Both the position numbers and the translations under genes were made by a program. A stretch of 64,000 nt of DNA, taken from Citrus sinensis. Its lineage: Eukaryota > Streptophyta > Magnoliopsida > Sapindales > Rutaceae. The notes under the pieces are model-generated. The model was not told the DNA's origin. It ran no database searches and saw nothing but the letters and a program-made list of their open reading frames with translations. The stretch is taken from NCBI RefSeq assembly GCF_022201045.2, contig NC_068564.1, forward strand, positions 62,001 through 126,000, given 5' to 3'. This document shows positions 49,298-60,891 of this stretch, in pieces. How positions within the stretch are numbered: position 1 is the first letter of the stretch; each line of letters starts with the position of its first letter.

Positions 49298-49781
49298 GAT
49301 CATGCAATTAATTTTTATATTTAGATTTTCTGTTCACTATTGCTGTATGTTAATATATATCTAGGTATTCAATGTGGTTCACTTTTGTAGTTCAGTATGA
49401 CTTGACTGCATATGTCCCATTTTTGTCAGGTTATACGTCAAAATAGCCATATTTCACTTGCAAATCACTTGTTTATCATTTTGAATTCTATAGGAAGTTA
49501 TCATTTAAATTATTGTTGGTTACTTCTTGTATCAGTTTATAGGTTACTTTGCACTCGCAGAATATTTGTACGTCAATCCCTTGCAAGTGACTTTTGGCTT
49601 TTAGTTAACTTTTATATCAATTTGATTCTCACTTATACGACGCTTGCATCACAAGTATTTAACTGATAAAAATGAGAGGAGAAGTGGAATAGTGGATTGG
49701 GGCTAAGTAATTATGTGGCATGGATCACAAGTGTCAATACTAGTTGTGTTATGTGAACGCCACGAAGATTCACTTACAGAA
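49298..49781. other. Spacer and promoter region before the seed maturation gene
   Basis: The 3' flank of the haloperoxidase-like gene runs into the promoter of the next. No gene is supported; the frame at 49412-49666 lacks any domain. Confidence 0.4.
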
Positions 49782-49789
49782 ACGTGTCC
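49782..49789 (+). promoter_or_regulatory. ABRE-like element (ACGTGTCC)
   Basis: 'acgtgtcc' has the ACGT core and GTC flank bound by ABF/ABI5-type bZIP factors. It lies 35 bases before the TATA box and about 112 before the start codon of the seed maturation gene, a position and context that fit ABA/seed control. This is inference from motif and neighbour. Confidence 0.5.
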
Positions 49790-49823
49790 TAGCTTGGGAT
49801 CAATATCAAATTTCTTTGTCGAT

Positions 49824-49830
49824 TATAAAA
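49824..49830 (+). promoter_or_regulatory. TATA box (TATAAAA)
   Basis: The 'tataaaagg' sequence is 77 bases before the ATG at 49901 and would start transcription near 49855. That places the ATG at 49852, which opens a different overlapping frame, right at the expected start site. Confidence 0.55.
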
Positions 49831-49900
49831 GGAGATAAGAGTCAATCTGTTATGGCAGACGTAGAAGAAATAATTAAGCAGAAGATAAATAAGAAGAAGA

Positions 49901-50167
49901 ATGTCAGGGGCACAAGGAGCACAGCCACCGGGTTCAAGGACGGCAACAACATACGAGTCAGTGCCACAAGACCATAACCCAAGGACCGACCTCCATTCCA
50001 GGGAAGACGAGCGTGGCATTCAGATTGATAAACTCCAGGACAAGGTTGAAGATGCTGCTGGCAGAGGAGGTCCTGTTTTCGGTGCTGCCGCCACTGGAAT
50101 AGATGATAACAATCAGCAGCAGCAGCAGAAGAAGAAGCCCGACTTAGGTGTCACTGGCACTGGCTAG
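49901..50167 (+). CDS. Seed maturation protein, PM41-like (small LEA-type hydrophilic protein)
   Basis: A single exon of 88 residues starts MSGAQGAQPPGSRTATTYES and ends KKKPDLGVTGTG. These two conserved ends, and the middle IQIDKLQDKVEDAAGRGGPV with FGAA, match the plant PM41-type seed maturation family as I recall it (soybean PM41, Arabidopsis At2g21820-like). The protein is hydrophilic, rich in Gly, Gln, Asp and Lys, lacks Cys and Trp, and has no signal peptide or membrane segment. This fits a disordered protein that accumulates in late embryogenesis. A poly-Gln run (residues 73-77) is probably lineage-specific. The ABRE and TATA motifs upstream support seed/ABA control. Its 3' end faces the convergent nitrobindin-like gene, 271 bases away. 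Confidence 0.85.
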   Translation: MSGAQGAQPPGSRTATTYESVPQDHNPRTDLHSREDERGIQIDKLQDKVEDAAGRGGPVFGAAATGIDDNNQQQQQKKKPDLGVTGTG

Positions 50168-50438
50168 CCAGCTCTACTCTCGCTCTTTCTCTATACATAC
50201 AGAATCAACGGCTCTGACTGCAATGAGCATCAATCTTCGAAGTTTGCAATAAGTAATCTTATGTATGTAGTGTTTCATTTGTTTCATGTATGCATGTATA
50301 ATGGTCAAGTATATGAGAGCAGTTTTTTATTATTATGAAACCAAAACCTTCCCCAACAAGTCAGTACCACTACAACAGATGCTCATTCATAGAGCGCTTT
50401 GCCAGTATATCAAGAGAAATAACATAGTGATTGTACAA

Positions 50439-52576
50439 TCATAGTTTCCTGAGCACGGCTTTCAGATGTGGACGAAGACTAGTCAGGTGGTTGGTAGCCA
50501 TTTGAACCACATAACGCAGTTCACCATTAACCAGCTCAAAAACTCTGCTTACCTCTCGCACCTGAATGAGTTCAAGTGAAAATAGGAAATTGAATTAAAG
50601 TTAAGAAATATCCATAGCAGAAAAAAAATACTCTTTCAAGTCAACAGATGAACACCACAGGAATTTAGATAATGATCTATGCCAAAACTAGTCCTAATTG
50701 CTAAGACTTCTATCAGATGGTAGCCAAATAGAGAGAGAACCCCCGGCCGAACAAAATACAAATCTCTTCAATATGAACTGTGGTAATGGCACGGGGCAGT
50801 TCATTATATCCACATTGAAGTATTGAAATCAGATTGCCCAAATACATTCAGTTCTATAATGCGGTCATAAGAAATAGCTCAATTCTCCACAACATCTTTA
50901 CAGACCATGCTATGGTGCAAGACATGGGATATATGTGGAGCATAATATCACTCCATTTCAAGAAATTTGGCCCAAAAAAAAAAAAAAATCAAAAGATGTT
51001 GAACCAGGACGCTTATCAAAGCAATAGATCTCACTGTGGACCAAAGACCAACCGGTTCATATGCTCATGCTACCAGGGGCTAGTTATACATAAGCTGCTA
51101 AACGCAACCACCGTATCTTCTCTTACGGAAATCAATCAAAGAAAGGTAAAACTCTTTGCAATCAGTTTCTTAATTTGTACAAAATAGAAACCTCTGTGCC
51201 TCAATTCAAGATTCAGCCGATAAAGCAGCCAATCATTTTCTAATTACTATTTATTAGCACAATGTCAGTGATGCAATTGCTCGAGAAACATGGAACATAA
51301 GTGGTTGACGATCCCTTAATCAGTATGAAGGTGAGGACCGAGGGGTAGTATATGTGTTACACATTTAGAATGGTCGGATATTTCTTTTTTCTAGGCTATG
51401 AACGTTTTCTAGTCACTCCAAATGATTTTAAAAAATTAATAGCTAATTTTAGTATTTAGTAAATTTTTTGAAAAATTAATTTTAGAAAATCACTCTATTC
51501 TTTAGTAGATTTTTAAAAAACAAAGAAGAAATACCTTTTGGAAAACTGACTTTAAGAATTAATTTTATACTTAGTACAATTTAATATATCCTTACTAATA
51601 TTGTAAAAATTCAAAAACATCATTATTCAACTATGAAATAAAATCATCAACTCATTATAGTGAGATAACAAAATAAAATTAATAAAATAATTCTTTAGTT
51701 ATCAATTATAGCATATACACAATAAAAACTATTATACATATACATATTTATAAATGTACAAAAAAAAATTTTCATTACTTTATTCATAATAAGATTTACT
51801 AAATACATATGAATAATTTTAAAACCTACAACGTTAAATGCAACTGATTCTCTTCAGAGTTGTTTATTTCTACAACATAATTAATAACAATTATTTTAAA
51901 AATTATAGCATTACAAAACTGACCCCCATAAATATTATTGTCACAATAACATGTACTATCATCTACTAATAAGATTAGACATATTACAGGTCAGTAAAGT
52001 AGCTAATACAGAAATAACAAAATTACCTTGGAAGCATTTCCCACAAGTTCACTCTGAAGCTTGATTACTTTCTCTTCTGCATTATATGTTCCTTTCTGGA
52101 GAGGATATCAATAAGAGATAATGAAAGAACTTTCAAAGTGTAAATAATTTAGTAATTTGCAAATCAACCAGAAATAGGCTGAAGTGCTCTCTCTATATAC
52201 TATAGTGCTCCATAACATTATTGGGAATATAATATCCATATGAGTATGGTACTGAATTATATGTAACTAACTGAAAACTAACCTGAACTTCAACAAGGCC
52301 AGTGCTTTGAGCAATGACAACTTCAATGGAACCATCAGGGTTGGGCCTCCAGTAGCCACTCTCAGCATGCATAGGCTCTCCTGAACCCAGTTTCCAAGTC
52401 TTCTGGGTATATGCTATCACTGGCTTGCCACCAGAATGTGTGAAATTGAGCTCTTCTCCATAATCGAAGGCATTGATGGTAGGGTACCCACCCGAGCCTT
52501 GGCCTCTCCATGTTCCCAGCAAGTAGGATATTGGTGCTATTGCTGGGTGTACTGGAACTCCACCACCACTCTCCAT
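50439..52576 (-). CDS. Nitrobindin-like heme-binding beta-barrel protein (THAP4-like/DUF1794)
   Basis: Three exons (52576-52283, 52095-52027, 50561-50439) join in frame to 161 residues. The sequence begins with HPAIAPISYLLGTWRGQGSG, the signature of the nitrobindin/FABP-like fold, followed by the strands FDYGEELNFTHSGGKPVIAY, then MHAESGYWRPNPDGSIEVVI and STGLVEVQKGTYN. The last exon supplies REVSRVFELVNGELRYVVQM and ATNHLTSLRPHLKAVLRKL, containing the conserved Met and the proximal heme-ligand His region. The length equals that of Arabidopsis nitrobindin (At1g79260, about 166 residues), a cytosolic ferric-heme protein that reacts with NO and peroxynitrite. Function here is by homology. Intron 2 is 1,465 bases, AT-rich and empty of genes. 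Confidence 0.93.
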
Positions 52577-52939
52577 TTCCCCAATTTCACACTTCGATTC
52601 ATTTTCCTCTTCTCGCCGTTCTAATAAACCAATGCTTTTGCCTCGGCCTGCCGGCGTTTACCCATATTTTTTTAATGTTTCGGTAGTAAAAGTACATTTG
52701 CATCCCTATTGTTTTACTCTAATGTAAAACGACACCCCAACATTTTCCTAAAGATAAGCACACGTATCCGTTCTAGTTTAGACTGCCGGCATGCCATCAT
52801 TTCTATTTTCTATTTTAAAAAGGTTGAGTGAATAAAGTTCAAATCAAATCTTTAACGCAAATCCCTTTAAAATTGGAACTGAAATAGTTAATTAAATAAA
52901 ATTATTTAAAAACTACTTAACTAGACCTTTGCCTTATGT
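52577..52939. other. Upstream flank of the nitrobindin-like gene
   Basis: The ~80 bases before the start codon are CT/TTC-rich (on the plus strand) and likely the leader. The rest is AT-rich with nothing recognisable. Confidence 0.4.
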
Positions 52940-53414
52940 TTAGAGTTGATAAAAAAGTTTGAATTAGGCCCGTGGAGTTCAAGCTCAGCCGGCATGAATT
53001 AGGCTTAACTATAGGCCGAAAATATAAAGTTCGCATACATTGAACTCTAGATAAAGGCTTAGGAAAAAAAAAAAAAAAACTCGAGTTTTTTAATTTATAA
53101 ATAAAAATATTATTAAATTAAAAAACTCAAAATATTATATTAATATGTTTTTTATATTAGTATTTATGATTTATTATGTTGTATTACTAATATTTTGTGT
53201 ATTAAATTATTATTTTATTATGTATTGAATAATTATTTTTAATTTAATTTTTTTTACTTTATTAAAAATTTATTTTAAAATTAATGAAGACCCAAGCCCG
53301 ACCTTATAATTTTTTGATGGATTTAAAAAAAATGTGAGCATATTCTCAATAACTTAGACTTGGACCTGAGTTTGAAAAAAAATCCAGCCCAAACTCTTGA
53401 TTTACCAACTCTAA
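52940..53414. mobile_element. Inverted-repeat element with perfect 9 bp ends (MITE)
   Basis: The ends are 'ttagagttg' and 'caactctaa', perfect inverted repeats. Inside, the right arm read in reverse ('gtaaatcaagagtttgggct') resembles the left ('ataaaaaagtttgaattagg') over a longer imperfect stretch. The ~475-base interior is AT-rich, with an A run at about 53064, and is non-coding. It is probably a hAT-like non-autonomous element; the target duplication is not clear. Confidence 0.6.
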
Positions 53415-55170
53415 TTGTATTAAGTTGTAAGTATGGTATACAAATTTGGACCATGTGTCATCCTTGTGCAAGAGCCATGCCTAATCCTTAAATGTATGTT
53501 CACAATTTTAACGGATGTCTCCGAAGAGACGACTGTCCGACATTAATTAGTTTTAGGTATAAGTTAGCAGTGTATATTTATGCATCTACTCCGCAAGGAA
53601 GAGTAAGAGTGACATCACTATAAAACCTTAGCAAATGAGTTTAAATTACCTATTTGTTTTCATAAATAGGTAATTTAAAAAAAAATTGAAGAAAATTAAA
53701 TGAATCCCCCGAATCCTTCATGGTAGGAAAATTAAAACATTCTTAGCCATGTGAACCAAATATTTTAAAATTCAGTCGTAATGGTTTAATCAGAAATTGG
53801 CTTCAATGACCAACGTATTCCAGCATTATTTGAGAATCTATTATTGAGTATTTTAAAAATTAAAGGGAATGAATCAGGATGATGTGGTTAATTACTACAG
53901 ATTAGAGAATGGTGAATCCAGTCAAAGCTTTATATATATATTTACAAGGAGAATTAAACGCTAATCCACTTAAACATCCGTTTTTGTAGCTAAGACCAAT
54001 TTTACTTCCTTTCGAATTATTTCTTTCAATCCAATATCATCATTATTTTTATTAATTATTTTTTTCACTTTGTTATTTGTAGTGTTCTCCTGCTTTAATT
54101 TGTTACAAGCGTATAAATTATCGAACTCTTTTTTTTTTTTTTTTTCTCTATCTTTTGTTCCATAAATTTCTCACAATCTTGAAGAAAACCCACACGTCCT
54201 CCAATATTTGTTGATCATGATTATGGATTGCATGGTTGGTGGTACAGACAACCACCAACTCATGATTTCCATTATCCTCATTGCATTTCATTTCATTTCC
54301 CTCCTATGATCTATCCTCTAACCACCTTTTTCGTTCCTTTTTATTAATCCATTCATTCCAAAAAGAGAGTTATCGATCAAAAGGTTGTCATCACCGGAGC
54401 CTAGCATTTTCTTTTAGCAATATTTCTGAATTCTCTGGTTTGTACGTTCTGAAATCTCTTTCGAATAGGGTCACTCTTTTCTTTTTCTTTGTATTATATC
54501 AGCAATATTACCTTCACATGCCAATGCCAATGCCAATGCCAATGGCAATGCAGACCATGATCGAATGTATATGGTTATCATTGTCAACGTTTCTTTTGTG
54601 CTTTGCATGCGATGCCTTCATGTATTGTTCCCCATGTAAAATACACTTACTAGAATAGAATAGATTACGAATTTGCTAGCTATATATTAATCAGAATCCG
54701 AGTCAACGTCAAAACCTGGATGTATGTATATCTCATTGATTGAACATTCCAATTTTGACGCCAAATGAGTATCACTTTGCACCTGACGTGCACCCCACAA
54801 TCCACTACCAATTATAATTCAATATCATTGGCAATGGCGCACGTATATGATTTGTGATGAGCTTTTGTTCATCAATTCAAGGCGATGATCTGTTTTGTTT
54901 GAATAATTAGTTCGTAAAACGATCATAATATAATTGCACTTATACATATATTATATATAGGGTTGCCTGCGCGCGCGCGCTGAATGCAAAGGTATGCCTG
55001 CTATGAATTGTATGCGTTTGAGAGTTGCCATATCATTTGAAAGACTAACAATCAATGTATCAAATTATGTACTTGGCTTTTTGCGTCCAAACTGAATGTA
55101 TATTTTTTGTCTGCAACTATGATTAGGAAAATCTGTTGAGGGGTGTAAATATATTGCCCCATTAATATTA
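53415..55170. other. Upstream region of the AGC kinase
   Basis: No gene is supported. A (ATGCCA)n repeat lies at about 54519-54550, and a CG dinucleotide run at about 54969-54979. The stretch 54220-54660 is less AT-rich and may contain part of the leader of the kinase transcript; its open frame (54281-54658) is low in complexity and has no domain. Confidence 0.4.
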
Positions 55171-58078
55171 ATGTCATCAAGGCCAAACAAGACGCTCGAC
55201 TCATCTGAGGTAATTATTTCTCCTTTCGTTATTTTGCTGTTTACATGTATTAATATGTATTCCTGTACTTTTTCATTTCACAGAAAATTGATGTTGAAGC
55301 TTGATGTGTTCATTGTGTTGTCTATGGATGCAGTGGAGCCAGGAAACGGCTGGAGAAGAACCTGCAAATTACGGACAACAGAAGAAGACGGCCCATTTGA
55401 CCTATAATTTACAGTATGACCACCCAAAGAGCAAGAAGGCGGATTGGAATTGGAAAGCAAAGTTTACTGCTGAATCAGCAGCTCCTGGTTCACCTAGAGC
55501 ATATGAAAATGCATCTACAATTCCAAAGATTACTGAAAATGTAGTATGCAATCCTCATTTTGATCCCAGAAAGATGGATCCTCTAACCAAGCCTCGGACC
55601 AATTCAATCACTAACCAACGCCCACTTCCAAGCCAAAAGAAGCCACCAAATTCCGAACCGTCGACAGTTACAATGCCGGGGGATATAAAGCATGCAAATT
55701 CTCTGACTAACCATGGCCATGGAAGTAGCAATTGCAGCAGTCGTAGTGACAGCTTGGAGAGCTCAAGTGCACCTGTTAAGCCACATACGGGCGGTGATGT
55801 ACGATGGGATGCCATTAATATGATCAGTTTGAGAGGTCCTCCAATTGGCCTCAGCAATTTTCGTCTTCTCAAGCGTCTTGGCTATGGAGATATTGGCAGC
55901 GTCTATCTGGTTGAACTCAGAGGAACTAACACATACTTTGCTATGAAAGTCATGGACAAAGCATCTCTTGCCAGTAGAAATAAGTTATTGCGAGCGCAGA
56001 CTGAAAGGGAAATTCTTGGACTTCTGGACCATCCATTCTTGCCCACTTTATACTCTTACTTTGAGACTGATAAGTTCTATTGCTTGGTCATGGAATTTTG
56101 CAGTGGAGGCAATCTCCATTCACTTCGACAGAAGCAACCAAATAAGTACTTTACAGAGGATGCTGCAAGGTTAGTTACTAAACAAGTACTATTGCTGGTG
56201 TTTTAAATCGACCATGATTTCATTTTTCAAGTAGCACTGGTTTAACTTAGCAGCATATTAAAACTTAGTTGGTAACCTGTTAATGAATCGAGACAAATGA
56301 GATCTAAATCGAGAACAAGACAAACCCTTCCTCTTAGAACAGTTAGAGCTCAATGACAGAATACACTTGGAAACCATAGGAAAATTATTCTACAGGATTA
56401 GGATCTACAGATTGAGATGCTAGAGAGGTACTTATGTTTTATATTATGCTCGAGTTCCTATCACATTTTCTGTCATTTTATTAAGTGTCTCAATTCTTTA
56501 CCTTGAGGGGCCTTTAATTGAGATTAGAGGTCTTTTTATGTACCGATACTGGGCATGACACGGCCTTCCTTACCATGCATGCTCTTTACATGAGATCGAC
56601 GTTGTCAATTCATATCCCTATGTTTCTGGCTGAGTGCCAGGACTTTGTGTTTTTAAACCTTCTATCACCTTTTCTTTTTCATCCTTTAGTAACTCTGTTG
56701 GATTGTTTCTTGTTCTCTCGATGAACTGAGTACATCTAAAGGAGTTTATGTTGCTTAAATTTGGTTGCATTATTGCAATTCTAACAACAAGACAATCTAA
56801 GTATTTGCAGTGACATTTGCTATTTCCATGGTTTAAATTGAATAGTTTTTTCATTCATCCCCTTGAATATACCCCGGCGATTATCTTGACGGTATCATTG
56901 CCTGTGGATAACGGCTCCTCCCTCTGTGGAAAGGTAGACGCATATGTTAGTTGACCAATGTTGCTCAAATCATTATAGAATGGTTGAAAATACTTGAACT
57001 ATCATGTTCAATGTTTGCTCTTAAAGCCTTTTTCTTTCATGATTTGGCAAATCACAATAGATTCTTCCCTTTAGATCAACTCTTAAAGCTATTGTGATAA
57101 ATTCCGCTTTCAAATGATTGCTGTTCTTACTCAAAACATTTTGAAAATGAAATTAGCAAATGAATACCTTATTTCTTCACTGCCCCATCCTTTAACAGGT
57201 TTTTCGCATCCGAGGTGCTGTTAGCACTTGAATATCTACACATGCTAGGCATTGTGTATAGAGATTTAAAGCCAGAGAATGTGCTAGTAAGAGATGAGGG
57301 TCACATCATGCTTTCGGACTTTGACTTGTCGCTTCGATGCTCTGTCAGTCCCACGCTAGTCAAGTCTTCATCTGTAAGTGTAAACAATGGTAGTGGTGGT
57401 GGTGGAGGCATTCTAAATGATGAATATGCAGTACATGGATGTATGCAGCCATCAACTTTTTTCCCACGCATTTTGCCTTCAAAAAAGAATCGCAAATCTA
57501 AATCAGATTTTGGCCCCTGTGTTGGAGGTGCACTTCCAGAATTGATGGCAGAACCTACAAATGTAAGATCAATGTCCTTTGTCGGGACCCATGAATATTT
57601 GGCTCCAGAGATCATTCGAGGAGAGGGTCACGGTAGTGCAGTAGATTGGTGGACATTTGGGATTTTCTTATATGAACTGTTACATGGAACTACTCCGTTC
57701 AAAGGACAAGGAAATCGCGCAACACTTTTCAATGTAGTAGGCCAACCACTGAGATTTCCGGAAACTCCTCAGGTCAGCTTTGTGGCTCGTGATCTTATAA
57801 GAGGACTATTAGTGAAAGAACCCCACAAGAGAATTGCTTACAAAAGAGGTGCTACTGAAATTAAACAGCATCCATTTTTCGAGGGAGTGAACTGGGCATT
57901 AGTACGAAGCGCATTGCCTCCCCACATACCTGAACCTGTAGACTTTTCAGTTTTTGCTGGCAAAGACCAAGCCTCTGCTGCTGCAGAAAAGAAGGTAGTA
58001 GCGGCAGCAGAAGCTGCAGTCGACCACAAAAATGGTGATAGTCCTAAAGATTCTTACGTAGAATTCGAGTACTTTTAG
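55171..58078 (+). CDS. AGC1.5: AGC-VIIIa Ser/Thr protein kinase, AGC1.5/AGC1.7-like
   Basis: Three exons (55171-55209, 55334-56169, 57199-58078) join in frame to 584 residues. A ~188-residue polar, Ser/Pro-rich N terminus precedes the kinase domain. The glycine loop is GYGDIGSVY, the ATP lysine is Lys218 (AMKVMDK), the catalytic Asp314 lies in VYRDLKPEN, and the metal-binding motif is DFD (332-334) in place of DFG, the mark of plant AGC-VIII kinases. The insertion between DFD and the activation segment (about 70 residues with a Gly run) and [14 protein letters not shown] are also typical. The C terminus EFEYF fits the hydrophobic PDK1-docking (PIF-like) motif. The big intron sits just after DAAR, a conserved position. 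Arabidopsis AGC1.5/1.7 act in pollen-tube polarity through ROP-GEF phosphorylation; the same role here is inference. Confidence 0.94.
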
Positions 58079-58608
58079 TAATAAAACTCTCTCCTACATG
58101 GACGACAATGCTGCATCTTTAGGGAAGCATTTATATTTGTACAAAGAACAAAACAAAAAATAAAATGAAAAAAAAGAATCTTAATAAGATAAATATGTGT
58201 TGAAGGCTGATCAACATTTCCTTTCACCAGAGTTTCATCTGTTCATTTTCTAAGTGAGAAGGAATAAATTTTGTATGTGTAGGGTTGGGAATTCCTGTTC
58301 TTCCAAATTTCTTATTTGTCAATTCTCATAGCGTTTAGGCATGACCATTATATGATATTACCACATTTTATCTGTAATATTCGTGGTGACAAAAAGAATA
58401 ATTCACAAGATCCTTTGCACTTGTTCTCATGCTATCGACAGCTGCAGTATTTTTCTCTTGCTAATGGATATTGTTGGACAATATATTTTCAGAAAACCAA
58501 ATCCATAGAAGAATAATTAGATCAGAATATTCTGCAAAAAGGAAATTATCATCTCAAAAAGAGATTGATATCAGATTGTCTGTTTCCCAGACATGACCCT
58601 CATGCCTT

Positions 58609-58643
58609 TTTTTTTTTTGGGGTGGGGGGGGGGGGGGTGGGGC
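58609..58643 (+). repeat. T run followed by a long interrupted G tract
   Basis: About ten T are followed by GGGGTGGGGGGGGGGGGGTGGGG-type sequence. Four or more G runs separated by single T make this a strong potential G-quadruplex on the plus strand, about 530 bases after the kinase stop codon. Length may be unstable or misread in assembly. Confidence 0.7.
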
Positions 58644-60621
58644 ATACTTCTTCCCTGTAAAGGCACTGAAAGAAAAATTATTGATCCTATCCCTTCACGA
58701 GTGAATCTGATCATGGGACCGTGGTATGTCTTTCTTGTCAAGGCACGGCAAATTCATGATGTACATTAAAGGTTGATTATACAAGTATATTGTATATTGT
58801 TTTGTGTGTAGTCTAACGCAAAGCCACTTTATAGCTTGCCAAATTGAAATGTCAGATGAGACATTTCCTTGCCTTCACTCAACTTGCTTAGCTTATTTTA
58901 TGAAGCTTTCATATTAAGTGCAAGGGACATACAGAAGGATCTGTTGAGTGCAAGTGCAAGACATAGTTTTTTCCAAAAATGTACACTTTCAACGGAACCA
59001 TCCAAAGATTTTAATGGGCGATCATCAAAGACAGAATGGGATAGAAGTTGTCATTTCTAAATGGAGTGTGTAAAATTACGCGGAAAGAATAGGTCAAATT
59101 TCCAGGTAACAAGGCAGAATTTCAGCTACTAACTCTCAAGATCACATCCGATCCAATCATTTCTAGCTGTATTCAATTCCTTCACTTGAAAATTCCACAT
59201 CGACCTAAACGGTGATTTTATAAATCTTACCACCATTCAATCAACTTCTTTGTCAACAAATCCATGTCTCCAAGTTTGCATAAAATTAATCATATACAGC
59301 TCATTCAAATTGAGGACATGTATATTTGGCTTTGACTTTCAACTAATTGTATACTTTATTTTCCTCTTGCTACAGGAACCAAATACTTTCCAAGTTTATT
59401 TATATAATAATTGCTCAATGAATGTTGTCAGTCTTTTTTCTTTTTAATTGTTATTTGGCAAAAGTCTCTATAAATATTCCATCCATATAAAAAGTCAATA
59501 CACCGTTTAAAAGAAATGACTATAAAATGCAGAAAACATTTTGCTTACTGGTTGCCACCACATGGATCCTTGCAAATACATCCCATGTCACATGAGATTG
59601 AACTTCTAGCACACTCAAATCTGATCATTTGTTGGAATACTTAATTTATTCTTTCAATATTGAATGTCATTTCTTCAAAACATCCCTAATAAGAGATATT
59701 GCGAATTTTATTTAAATAGATGCTTTTGCTGAGATTGTGTCAGTGTGAATCTGAAAAGTCATTCTTCTGTTTCTGGCTGCCAACTCGGTTCTCCGCTCGT
59801 ATGATATCTTGTGAAGAAGAATAAATCAATAGCTTTCATTTTTCATATTAATTCATGGTTACTTTGACTCTGCATGCAAATATATTTGTATATTGAATAA
59901 CTGTTAGTTAAGTTAAAAAAAAAAAAAATGCAGCGAATAAGAAAACGCATAGCCAATCACATGATAAGATTAAGGATATGCACAAAATCATTGTGTATGA
60001 TGCACTTAAGATCCCATCATTTGCTCAATATGTACTCAAGTGTGAGTTTCAGTAACTCCAGTTTTAAAGATCTAAGTACGTACGTGAATCTTTATGAATA
60101 CTAGTCTCAAGCTTTCTTGTTAGACATATAAATGTGTTTATAGGATTCATTATTTACATATCATATAAAGTGACTGGATTAGATTGATATAGAGACAAAA
60201 TTGGGGTTGTCAATGACTCAATGTCATGTTCAAGAGAGGTGGCAAAGGTCCCAATAAGTAACCATGTCCCTGTAAATTCGGCATATAGTATTATAATTGC
60301 TCACCAAATTTTGTATGGTGTCATTATTTAATTAAACCTTATCAATCCATGAATATATTTATGTTACACACAGAGAGACAGAGACAGAGAGAGAGAGGTT
60401 GCAATCATAGATTAAACAAAATCAAAATATAAAGAGACAAATCAAGAATACAAAATAGGCTATAATATTAACAGTACATACACAAGGGCAATGGGTTACG
60501 TATACATAAAATGTATGAAAAGCAGAGAAAGATGGAAACAAGACGCGGGTTAAGAGTGGCCGCAATTACATCAGTACTTGGTACTTACACGTTATTGTTG
60601 CACACTCAAAGACATGTTGCC

Positions 60622-60647
60622 TGCCCTGCCCCGCCCCGCCCCGCCCC
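60622..60647 (+). repeat. CCCCG pentamer repeat
   Basis: 'ccctgccccgccccgccccg' and 'cccc' form about four to five units upstream of the protease gene. It is an unusually GC-rich spot in AT-rich surroundings; the G-rich complement could form a quadruplex. Confidence 0.7.
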
Positions 60648-60891
60648 AAGACCCAAAATAAATGCGCCTCCCATTCTATATGGTCTGTATACATTTTTTT
60701 CCCTTCTTTTTTAACGAGTACATGTATGTCCCCAACTGCTAAAGCTAAAACCTCTAACTATTTTCTTTGATATCTCTTCTTTTCATTTCCTTAATTTCTC
60801 TCCTTCTTTCTTTCTTCATTGTTGTTGACTTCTTGTTGTCCTACAACCTCGATCGATTTCAACTTGAACTTGCACTTGATCAATCATCGTG

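Larger units (their letters stand above)
58079..60891. other. Spacer between AGC kinase and aspartic protease
   Basis: It holds the kinase 3' flank, then AT-rich DNA without a supported gene. Open frames at 58316-58516, 58869-59060 and 59250-59447 have no domains. A GA-repeat run lies at about 60371-60399. The region 60500-60891, with CT-rich tracts near 60780-60820, is the likely promoter and leader of the protease. Confidence 0.45.
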
